Assembly (NCBI GenBank): GCA_021828925.1
Contig: JAJZCT010000157.1
Coordinates: 1-7,402, forward strand
Source of the DNA: Planctomycetota bacterium
GTDB taxonomy: Bacteria > Planctomycetota > Phycisphaerae > WQYP01
DNA: 7,402 nucleotides
Direction: 5' to 3'
The translations under genes were made by a program, and so were the position numbers. Positions 1 to 5,871 of the stretch are shown in pieces; position 1 is the stretch's first letter; the number at the start of each line of letters is the position of its first letter. Below the pieces are notes generated by a model, which saw nothing but the letters and a program-made list of their open reading frames with translations, did no database searches and had not been told where the DNA came from.

Positions 1-82
1 CCGGGTTGAATGTAGCAAGTGCATTGCCGCGGAAAGGCGGTAAATCAAGGACTTTTGCTCATGACAGGGGGAAGTCAGGCTA

Positions 83-655
83 GTGCCCCTGACAACAGGA
101 CTGGAAGAAAATTTTGTATCCCGCGCAGGATTAAAGCTAAGTGCTGCGCTAAGATCCTTTTCAATGAACGTCACCGGCCTGACGGCCGCCGACTTGGGAA
201 GCAACGTCGGCGGATTTGTTGACTGCCTGCTGCAAAACGGAGCTGCGAAAGTCTACGCCATTGACACCGGTTACGGTGTACTGGCCTGGACGCTTCGCAA
301 AAATCCGCGCGTGGTAGTAATGGAACGCCAAAACGCTCTGCATACACAACTGCCGGAACTGATGGATATTATTACCATTGACACGGGCTGGACGCGACAG
401 TCCAAAATTCTTCCCGCGGCGCGAACCCTTCTTAAGCCCACAGGCGTTATTGTTACACTGATTAAACCCCATTACGAATCACAAATCGCCAAAATCCAGC
501 GCGGGGTGCTGACGCCGGAACAGTCACACGCGGAATTATCCCGTGTCATTTCCGACATTCGGCAAAGCGGATGGACGGTGCAGGCGATTGTGCCAAGTCC
601 GATTGTCGGACAACGCGGCAATATGGAATATCTGGCGATGCTGAAGGGGCAATAG
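83..655 (+). CDS. TlyA-type rRNA 2'-O-methyltransferase, FtsJ fold, lacking the S4 domain
   Basis: This 190-residue protein matches the catalytic half of TlyA (hemolysin A family), which 2'-O-methylates ribose in rRNA using S-adenosylmethionine. The N-terminal VSRAGLKL (residues 12-19) corresponds to the VSRGGxKL block of TlyA. The SAM-binding motif DLGSNVGGF is at 37-45, IDTGYGVLAW at 60-69, and LIKPHYE at 126-132. The FtsJ catalytic tetrad appears intact as K18, D100, K128 and E182. Canonical TlyA is roughly 240-270 residues, with an RNA-binding S4 domain of about 60 residues before this block; here it is absent. The start is GTG at 83, preceded by AGGGGGAAG (66-74) at 8-base spacing. An in-frame TGA at 62-64 rules out a longer protein. 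Translation ends at tandem TAG TAG. The family call is firm; the exact target nucleotide, or whether it is an active methyltransferase, is not established. Confidence 0.9.
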   Translation: MPLTTGLEENFVSRAGLKLSAALRSFSMNVTGLTAADLGSNVGGFVDCLLQNGAAKVYAIDTGYGVLAWTLRKNPRVVVMERQNALHTQLPELMDIITIDTGWTRQSKILPAARTLLKPTGVIVTLIKPHYESQIAKIQRGVLTPEQSHAELSRVISDIRQSGWTVQAIVPSPIVGQRGNMEYLAMLKGQ

Positions 656-682
656 TAGCTGCCATGGGCTTATACGGCGGCA

Positions 683-701
683 CCACCGGCAGAGCCGGCG
701 G
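683..701. terminator. Possible hairpin between convergent methyltransferase and sppA genes
   Basis: A GC-rich inverted repeat, CCGGC-AGA-GCCGG at 686-698, is extended by two more CC/GG pairs after one mismatch. It lies in the 96-base gap between two converging genes, where a bidirectional terminator would be expected. Neither side has a clear T-tract, so the terminator reading is weak. Confidence 0.3.
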
Positions 702-751
702 CTATGTGAGGGAGGGCAAGTCTGGGCTGGGGGCTATCGGGGACCTGTTCC

Positions 752-1756
752 TTACTGAATGTACAAATATTCCATGCGCGGCTTAACCAGATCATAAATC
801 AGATGCGGGCTAAGCTGCATTTTGGGCCGGCTTGCCGCCGCTTGCGCATTGATGAAATCCAGCAGACTCGCGGGGCGATGAAACTCCACGACTGTGGGAT
901 TATAAATGCCGGCCAGTTTGGCTGCCGCATGGTATGCCGCGGATAAATAACCGATGTGATCCACAAGTCCCAGTTTCAGCGCCTGCGGAGCGGCCCAGAT
1001 TTTTCCATTAGCCACTTTGGTAATGGGCACCTTAAGATGCGTTGATCGTCCGGTCTTGACAATATTGATAAAACGGGCGGCGTCGGTATTGAGCATATCA
1101 ATGAGATAAGCTTTTACCGCGGGGGTGTAGTCGGAAAACGGTGACCCGGCCTCTTTCCAAACCGCGGCGGAACTTGTGAGAAACTCAGGTGTCACGCCAA
1201 TTTTTTTCATCAAATCGGTGACTTGGAACCCCGGCATCATAACGCCAATACTGCCCACGATGCTTGTCGGTTCCGCAAATAGTTGCTGGCCCGCCATGGA
1301 GATGTAATATCCGCCGCTGGCATCCAAGGCTCCCATACTGACAACAATGGATTTTCCATCGGAGCGGAGTCTTTGCAGGGCATGGTAAATCTCGTCGGCA
1401 TCGGTGACGCCGCCGCCGGGTGAATCCACCCGCACGACCACAGCCTTAATGGTCGTATCACGATCAATCGCCCGGAGTTGCGCGGTAACTGATTTTACCA
1501 TGGCGCCATCCACAAGGCCGCTGATATGCACCAATGCAATCTGATCCGAGCTGCCATGACGTACAATTCTCATTTCCAATTGATCCGACGGCATCAACGC
1601 GGTCTTCAGTGATACCGTGCCCGCCAAAGCCAAAAGCAACACCACATTGGCCGCCAGCGAAAGCAAAAGCAGCGCAATCAGAAGCGCCTTGAAAAAAGGA
1701 TGGGATTTTGGCGCAAGGTTCTGATAAACAACTGTCGGCGGTGATGTTTGACTCAT
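752..1756 (-). CDS. sppA: Signal peptide peptidase SppA (S49 family), membrane-anchored
   Basis: This is a 334-residue serine protease of family S49 in the short, single-domain SppA form, which degrades signal-peptide remnants in the cytoplasmic membrane. Numbered from the chosen start, a hydrophobic membrane segment spans about 23-46 (rich in Leu, Ala and Val), placing the catalytic domain outside the membrane. RVDSPGG is at 109-115. The nucleophile is S147 in DASGGYY, followed by GSIGVM, and the general-base lysine is probably K201 in VWKEAGSP, about 54 residues on, as expected for a Ser-Lys dyad. The ATG at 1754-1756 is preferred because CCGGAG sits 7 bases upstream; in-frame ATGs at 1786 and 1798 have poorer ribosome sites and would add 10-14 residues. 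The gene lies 80 bases downstream of the epimerase gene on the same strand, so co-transcription is likely. Family and active site are confident; substrates are unknown. Confidence 0.93.
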   Translation of the reverse strand: MSQTSPPTVVYQNLAPKSHPFFKALLIALLLLSLAANVVLLLALAGTVSLKTALMPSDQLEMRIVRHGSSDQIALVHISGLVDGAMVKSVTAQLRAIDRDTTIKAVVVRVDSPGGGVTDADEIYHALQRLRSDGKSIVVSMGALDASGGYYISMAGQQLFAEPTSIVGSIGVMMPGFQVTDLMKKIGVTPEFLTSSAAVWKEAGSPFSDYTPAVKAYLIDMLNTDAARFINIVKTGRSTHLKVPITKVANGKIWAAPQALKLGLVDHIGYLSAAYHAAAKLAGIYNPTVVEFHRPASLLDFINAQAAASRPKMQLSPHLIYDLVKPRMEYLYIQ

Positions 1757-1763
1757 GGCTATA

Positions 1764-1769
1764 CTCCGG
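1764..1769 (-). promoter_or_regulatory. Ribosome binding site that decides the sppA start
   Basis: CCGGAG on the minus strand lies 7 bases before the ATG at 1756. It favours this start over two upstream in-frame ATGs and puts the membrane anchor about 22 residues from the N-terminus. Confidence 0.6.
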
Positions 1770-1836
1770 AAGGATAGTTTTATCATTCCCCGGCGCACCG
1801 GAGAATACGCTTTATATCCGATTTACTGAAGCGACC

Positions 1837-2592
1837 TCAAGCCAACTTCATGTTCTTAATATTGTGCAGGGATTCCGCAATGATGTCGAGCGGTGAGGCT
1901 CCATAGCAATCATCCTGCTCCACGATCAGCCAGGGAATCCCGGCGGTTTTGGCGGCGGGAATAATGACCGACCAGTCCAAAATTCCCGATCCGACGGGGG
2001 CAAACTTTTTTTCCGCGCCGACGGTCATATCTTTTATATGCATCAACCCAATGCGACCGGCATAACGCTTGATATATTCAACGGGGTTTTCTCCTGCGTA
2101 CTGTATCCAGAACGTGTCAGGCTCCCATTGGAGATTCCGCGCATCAGCCGCACGCAGCAGGATATCAAGACCCGTCACGCCATCATATTTTTTCATCTCA
2201 AAATCATGGTTATGGTAGCCTAGGATCATGCCGCGCTCACGGGCGCGCGAGCCTGCCTCGGATAACAAGCCGCCCAATGCCATCCAGTCGTGGGCTGTGT
2301 TGCGCCGCTCTTGCGGCACATAAGGAACCGTAATGTGATCGACGCCAACTTCGCTGTAATAATCCAGAACTTCGTCCAGCTCTGATTCAATTTGCTCCAG
2401 GCTCACGTGCACACCTACCACGCAGAGGCTCATGGTTTCCAGGCGGCTTTGCAGGTCTTCCGCCCGCATGATGCCGCGTACATCGGTGAGTTCCACGCCG
2501 GCGTAACCCATGGCCGCAATTCTCCGCAACGTGCCCCAGAAGTCACTGGTCATCTGATCCCGCAGGGTGTAGGTTTGGACGGCTATACGCAT
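1837..2592 (-). CDS. Sugar phosphate isomerase/epimerase (xylose isomerase-like TIM barrel)
   Basis: This 251-residue protein belongs to the AP-endonuclease-2/xylose-isomerase-like TIM-barrel superfamily (IolE and related epimerases), whose members use a divalent metal to isomerise or epimerise sugars and inositol derivatives. Family signatures run in order: N-terminal QTYTLRD (6-12), MGYAGVEL (28-35), GVHVS (60-64), YHNHDFE (126-132), EPDTFWIQYAG (157-167), LMHIKDM (183-189), GSGILDW (201-207) and VEQD (224-227). Likely metal or substrate ligands are E34, H129, D159, H185, K187 and E225, by analogy with the family. No signal peptide is evident, so it is probably cytoplasmic. AAGGAA lies 6 bases before the ATG. 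The gene is upstream of sppA in the same direction and diverges from the S41 protease gene. The specific sugar cannot be told from sequence, and no transporter, kinase or dehydrogenase is nearby to suggest one. Confidence 0.9.
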   Translation of the reverse strand: MRIAVQTYTLRDQMTSDFWGTLRRIAAMGYAGVELTDVRGIMRAEDLQSRLETMSLCVVGVHVSLEQIESELDEVLDYYSEVGVDHITVPYVPQERRNTAHDWMALGGLLSEAGSRARERGMILGYHNHDFEMKKYDGVTGLDILLRAADARNLQWEPDTFWIQYAGENPVEYIKRYAGRIGLMHIKDMTVGAEKKFAPVGSGILDWSVIIPAAKTAGIPWLIVEQDDCYGASPLDIIAESLHNIKNMKLA

Positions 2593-2625
2593 GGGACGTT
2601 CCTTAACAGGATTCAGCAGACGGCC

Positions 2626-2656
2626 ATCATACCGGATTTTCGCCGGAATTCCTCAA
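2626..2656 (-). promoter_or_regulatory. Candidate promoter of the epimerase-sppA pair
   Basis: On the minus strand, TTGAGG (2651-2656) and TATGAT (2626-2631) resemble sigma-70 -35 and -10 boxes. The 19-base spacer is long. The -10 lies about 33 bases before the ATG. This is read by eye only. Confidence 0.3.
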
Positions 2657-2682
2657 CACCAGCATAACCATTCCCGACTTTT

Positions 2683-2743
2683 TTGGACATATTACCGATT
2701 TGAATAAAATTCTTGTCCCTTGACCGGAGTTCCGGCGTATAGT
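2683..2743 (+). promoter_or_regulatory. Candidate promoter region of the S41 protease gene
   Basis: Two sigma-70-like pairs are visible: TTGGAC (2683-2688) with TAAAAT (2705-2710) at 16-base spacing, and TTGTCC (2713-2718) with TATAGT (2738-2743) at 19-base spacing. Either would give a 5' leader of roughly 105-140 bases before the preferred start at 2859. They would also put the in-frame ATG at 2748 at or upstream of the likely transcription start when the second pair is used. Weak evidence, by eye only. Confidence 0.3.
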
Positions 2744-2847
2744 TAACATGCGGATTCCAGTGGCGTGTGCGACCGATGAAAGCGACGGCACAGGATTGCT
2801 TACCCTGGCGGAAAATCGGAACTCCGCGGGTTTATGTTCGTCTGATC

Positions 2848-2853
2848 AGGTGA
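2848..2853 (+). promoter_or_regulatory. Ribosome binding site that decides the S41 protease start
   Basis: AGGTGA lies 5 bases before the ATG at 2859. It supports this start over the longer in-frame ATG at 2748, and the shorter protein begins with a proper lipoprotein signal. Confidence 0.6.
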
Positions 2854-2858
2854 TTTTC

Positions 2859-5096
2859 ATGCACAAACGCACGCGATCCGGTATCGAGGCCTTGAGGGCT
2901 AATTGTGGAATATTGCCGGGACTTTCGGTTCTGGCGGTTCTGATGCTTTTAATGAGTTGTGTGACGGATAAATCTCATACATTGGCGGCGGCGCCTGCCG
3001 CCACGATTCTTACCGCCTCACCCGCGGAAAGCTATGCCGAAAAGGTCAGCGCTTTGATCCATTCCCAAAATCTGGCGGCTCTGGCGACTTTGGCCCCTGC
3101 GGCTTCGGCCACAACGGATGCCACGATGATCAACCGCTGGCGGCAAAAGTATGTGACAACGATGTCACAGGCCCGCGTTGCCAATGAGAAGTTTTATAAA
3201 AAATCGCTGGCCACCGGGCAGAAGGATTTTAAGGCGAAAAAACTTATTCCCGCGTTTGAATATATGCTCACCGCCTACGGATTCTCAACAGATAAAACCG
3301 GATTTAAAAAGCAGCCATGGGTTGGCACGCTGACTACGCAAATTGCGGCAAAAGCGGCGCAGTTTGACAAGCAGCACCGCTGGCTGGAATCTCTGCAGTT
3401 GTATAATCAGCTCAATACCATGTACCGCATTTCCCGGAAATATCATCGGGATTTGCACCGCGTGATTCGCCGCACCATGTTGCTGGCAACGTATACGCCT
3501 AAGGAATTTTTTGCCATGCAGGCCAAGCTGGCCAAAGATCATGCCTTCAAAAAGCCATCCACCGCCCCCAAACCGAAAATCAAAGAGGAACAGCAGAACC
3601 AGGCACCGGTCTATTCCCGGTGGCAGCACACGGTTAAAGGCATTCATCAGGATATGCTGGTTGAGTCTTTGGAACTTACCGAGCACGACTGGGTATTGCC
3701 CATCACCTACAATACGCTGCTGACCGGCGGATTGCACCTGGTCAAACTGATGGCCGACACACCGATGCTGGGCGATACATTTCCCGGTTTAAAGCACACC
3801 GCCCAACGGGATCAATTTGTATCGGAAATCAATACCCTGCTTAAACGCACAACCTCCAATAAACCCATTGACTCTCTGGGTATGATTCGCCTGTGGAGTG
3901 AACTGGTGACGGTGGATCAAAGCACGGTAAAACTGCCCCTGCCGGTGCTGATTAAGGAATTTACCGAAGGATGCATGGAAAAGACTGATAAGTTCACCAT
4001 GCCGTTCTGGCCCAGTCAGGTGCAGGGCTTTAATAAGGAAATGGAGGGACAATTCGGCGGCGTCGGCATACAGATCCGAATGGACAACGGCCTCCTGCAG
4101 GTAGTTTCACCACTAAGCGGCACCCCTGCTTACAAAGCCGGGATCCAAGCCGGGGATGTGATTGTCACGGTAAATGGTCAAAACATGCTGGGGCTGGGCA
4201 TTAACACGGTAGTGCGCAAGATCATGGGAAAGCCGGGCACCAAAGTTGTGCTGGGAATTCGCCGCGGCACAGATCCAAAACTGCTGATTTTCCATCTTAA
4301 GCGTGCGATTATTCACGTTCGTTCCATTAAAGGCTTCGCCCGTAATCCGGCTAATGGAAAGTGGCGCTTTATGATTGACCCCAGGGAAGGCATTGCGTAT
4401 GTCCGGGTAACGCAGTTTCAGGCGGATACCGCCCAACAGTTAAAGAAAGTTCTCAAACGATTGCTCAAAGAACACATGCACGGACTTATTATTGATCTGC
4501 GCTATAACCCCGGCGGATATCTGGATACCGCAGTGCGCATGTGCAATATGTTTATCAGGCAGGGCACCATACTTTCCACCCGCGGCCGCACCGCCCCGCC
4601 GGAAGCCTGGTCGGCCCAGGGTTCCCCGCTGATTCCAGCGGATATGCCGGTCATTCTGGTCGTGAATCAGGATAGCGCCAGCGCCTCGGAAATTTTCAGT
4701 GGAGCCATGCGGGATCACCACCGCGCGCTGATCGTGGGCCACCGGACGTATGGCAAAGGCTGTGTACAAAATGTGATCCCCATCGGCGAAAACGACACCG
4801 CGGAATTCAAACTCACCGAACAGTATTATTATTTGCCTGATGGCGAGTGCATTCAACGGCAACCCTACGCCCGCGTGTGGGGCGTGAAACCCAATGTCGC
4901 CGTCTGGTTTTCGCCATTGCAGTTGCAGGAACTGCAGGCAACATGGTTGAACGATGACCTGATTGCCGGCCCAGGCAAAACTACTGCAAAGACCAGCCCG
5001 TTCGCCTTTAAGGTTCCGCCGCAAAAGGCCTTTGACACGCAACTGGACACCGCGGAAATACTCATGAAGTTGCAACTGTTAAAGTATTACCATTAA
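2859..5096 (+). CDS. C-terminal processing peptidase (S41 family), PDZ-containing predicted lipoprotein
   Basis: This 745-residue serine protease is related to Prc/CtpA, which trims or degrades envelope proteins from their C-termini. From the ATG at 2859, a basic N-region (H2-K-R-T-R) and a hydrophobic stretch (about 18-33) end in lipobox LMSC, with C34 as the likely lipidated residue. Residues about 35-395 form a long, mostly charged and helical-looking region of no family I recognise. A PDZ domain begins at FGGVGIQI (399) and includes KAGIQAGDVI. The S41 domain contains GIAYVRV and IIDLRYNPGG, then SASASEIFSGAM with nucleophile S608 and TYGKGCVQ with K633, 25 residues apart as in Prc. The tail holds FDTQLDTAEIL. 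The frame is open to an ATG at 2748 (782 residues), but that would bury the lipobox at residue 71. The small membrane-protein gene starts 25 bases after the stop. Family certain; envelope location inferred. Confidence 0.95.
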   Translation: MHKRTRSGIEALRANCGILPGLSVLAVLMLLMSCVTDKSHTLAAAPAATILTASPAESYAEKVSALIHSQNLAALATLAPAASATTDATMINRWRQKYVTTMSQARVANEKFYKKSLATGQKDFKAKKLIPAFEYMLTAYGFSTDKTGFKKQPWVGTLTTQIAAKAAQFDKQHRWLESLQLYNQLNTMYRISRKYHRDLHRVIRRTMLLATYTPKEFFAMQAKLAKDHAFKKPSTAPKPKIKEEQQNQAPVYSRWQHTVKGIHQDMLVESLELTEHDWVLPITYNTLLTGGLHLVKLMADTPMLGDTFPGLKHTAQRDQFVSEINTLLKRTTSNKPIDSLGMIRLWSELVTVDQSTVKLPLPVLIKEFTEGCMEKTDKFTMPFWPSQVQGFNKEMEGQFGGVGIQIRMDNGLLQVVSPLSGTPAYKAGIQAGDVIVTVNGQNMLGLGINTVVRKIMGKPGTKVVLGIRRGTDPKLLIFHLKRAIIHVRSIKGFARNPANGKWRFMIDPREGIAYVRVTQFQADTAQQLKKVLKRLLKEHMHGLIIDLRYNPGGYLDTAVRMCNMFIRQGTILSTRGRTAPPEAWSAQGSPLIPADMPVILVVNQDSASASEIFSGAMRDHHRALIVGHRTYGKGCVQNVIPIGENDTAEFKLTEQYYYLPDGECIQRQPYARVWGVKPNVAVWFSPLQLQELQATWLNDDLIAGPGKTTAKTSPFAFKVPPQKAFDTQLDTAEILMKLQLLKYYH

Positions 5097-5121
5097 AGCC
5101 GCGCCTGAAACAGGAAGTACG

Positions 5122-5364
5122 GTGGTTATGAACAGCAGACGCATCATCGGAAATATCGTAAGCGGAATAATGGCCCTGCTGACCGCTGCCGCCACGCTCT
5201 ATTTAAGCATCCATTACCTGGCCAAGCCCCACGGCTGGATTGACTGGATGGTGCAACTTTCCGGAGCTGCCACAACCGCAATCATCATCTTCTTCCTGAC
5301 CTGGGGCCATTTCCAAAAAACACCAGTTGTCCCGGCGCAGCAAAGCTCCGCGCCAGCCGATTAG
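5122..5364 (+). CDS. Small protein with two predicted membrane helices
   Basis: I do not recognise this 80-residue protein. Two hydrophobic segments are visible, about residues 8-34 (IIGNIVSGIMALLTAAATLY onward) and about 44-64 (VQLSGAATTAIIIFFLTWGH). A short loop with KPHGWIDW joins them, and a polar tail rich in Pro, Gln and Ser follows; this suggests a helical hairpin in the cytoplasmic membrane. GTG at 5122 and ATG at 5128 are both possible starts: AGGAAG at 5112-5117 is 4 bases from the GTG and 10 from the ATG. The gene follows the S41 protease by 25 bases on the same strand, so it is probably co-transcribed and may work with it, but no motif shows this. The compact, membrane-like composition makes a real gene likely. 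Confidence 0.7.
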   Translation: MVMNSRRIIGNIVSGIMALLTAAATLYLSIHYLAKPHGWIDWMVQLSGAATTAIIIFFLTWGHFQKTPVVPAQQSSAPAD

Positions 5365-5558
5365 CCGCAGGCGGGGAAGGTTACAGGGGACAGGGTAAGC
5401 TGGCCAGCCCGCTGGCCGCGGTTCTGCGAGAGTCGAGCACAATTCCAGAACACGCACCAACCGACGAGAACGCAGGAGCTAGGAGTTAGTCTCCCATGAT
5501 GCGAAGCCTCACCCGCGCAGGATGAAAAAAGGCCATATTTATTCGCGGTTGCGAAGGT
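5365..5558. other. Stretch without a convincing gene, with a GC hairpin
   Basis: No frame here gives a recognisable protein on either strand, and no HicB-like sequence precedes the hicA-like frame. A perfect inverted repeat, GGCCAG-CCCG-CTGGCC, lies at 5402-5417, 37 bases after the small membrane-protein stop. It could end that transcript but has no T-tract. AGGAG at 5481-5485 stands 10 bases before ATG-ATG at 5496-5501. That start opens a nine-codon frame ending in TGA at 5523-5525, in phase with the HicA-like frame that follows. Confidence 0.4.
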
Positions 5559-5780
5559 CTGGCGAATTTTCAGAGCAGTGGCCGCGAGGTTGTTCGGGCG
5601 TTCTGTAAAGGCGGCTGGCAGCAGGCACGTCAGCGTGGAAGTCATATTATCTTAATTAAAAGCGGTCACCTGGCAACGCTATCGATCCCGGATCACCGTG
5701 AAGTAGCCAAAGGCACATTGCGAAGCCTTGTGCGGTCCAGCGGTATGACGCTTGAAGAATTCTTGAGTTTGTTGTCATGA
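5559..5780 (+). CDS. HicA-like mRNA interferase toxin frame, non-canonical or lost start
   Basis: Reading from CTG at 5559 gives 73 residues that match the HicA family over its full usual length. HicA toxins are small double-stranded-RNA-binding-fold proteins that cleave mRNA and are held inactive by HicB. Visible landmarks are SSGREVVRAF (6-15), GGW (18-20), the signature RQRGSHIIL (24-32) with catalytic-type H29, SIPDH (42-46), EVAKGTLRSLVRSSG (48-62) and the closing TLEEFLSLL. The open frame runs from 5526, after an in-frame TGA at 5523-5525. It has no ATG, GTG or TTG before the GSH motif. CTG at 5559 lies where family members place their initiator, but no well-spaced ribosome site precedes it; ATT at 5541 follows AAAAAAGG by 8 bases. 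No HicB is adjacent. It may be a CTG/ATT-initiated gene, a start-codon mutant, or a recent pseudogene. Family identity is quite sure, expression is not. Confidence 0.72.
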   Translation: MANFQSSGREVVRAFCKGGWQQARQRGSHIILIKSGHLATLSIPDHREVAKGTLRSLVRSSGMTLEEFLSLLS

Positions 5781-5827
5781 GCCAACCGTCAGCCGATAGG
5801 CGATGGCGAAAGAAAGCCCGGTGTTTA

Positions 5828-5852
5828 TCCGCGTAATCCGCGTAATCCGCGG
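5828..5852 (+). repeat. Tandem TCCGCGTAA repeat
   Basis: Two exact head-to-tail copies of the 9-mer TCCGCGTAA (5828-5836, 5837-5845) are followed by a partial third, TCCGCGG. The last copy supplies the stem of the adjacent terminator. Confidence 0.8.
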
Positions 5853-5860
5853 TCTTTTTT
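5838..5860 (+). terminator. Rho-independent terminator after the hicA-like frame
   Basis: A five-base-pair all-GC stem, CCGCG (5838-5842) with CGCGG (5848-5852) and loop TAATC, is followed by TC and six T's (5855-5860). The T-tract is only on the plus strand, so it should stop transcripts from the left 58 bases after the hicA-like stop, and protect the convergent ATPase gene ending at 5872. The short stem keeps confidence moderate. Confidence 0.65.
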
Positions 5861-5871
5861 ACAGTCTACGC

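Noticed and set aside
1..83. Plus-strand frame open from the window edge to TAG at 81-83, overlapping the GTG start as TAGTG
   Set aside because: The overlap looks like translational coupling to an upstream gene, but only 27 codons are visible, they match nothing I know, and such a run without stops is common by chance.
571..786. Plus-strand 71-codon frame overlapping the methyltransferase end and the sppA end
   Set aside because: It has no ribosome site, overlaps two well-supported genes, and its sequence is Gly-rich and featureless.
4440..5075. Long minus-strand frame opposite the S41 protease domain
   Set aside because: It is antisense to conserved catalytic motifs and shows no recognisable domain; the long frame follows from codon bias of the real gene.
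5496..5525. UGA recoding (read-through) to join ATG 5496 to the HicA-like frame
   Set aside because: TGA serves as the natural stop of the epimerase gene and of the HicA-like frame itself, no recoding structure is evident, and the extra N-terminal residues do not fit the HicA family.
5361..5645. Minus-strand 94-codon frame across the toxin region
   Set aside because: It lies antisense to the HicA-like frame, has no family resemblance, unusual Cys-rich composition and no good ribosome site; best explained as a shadow.
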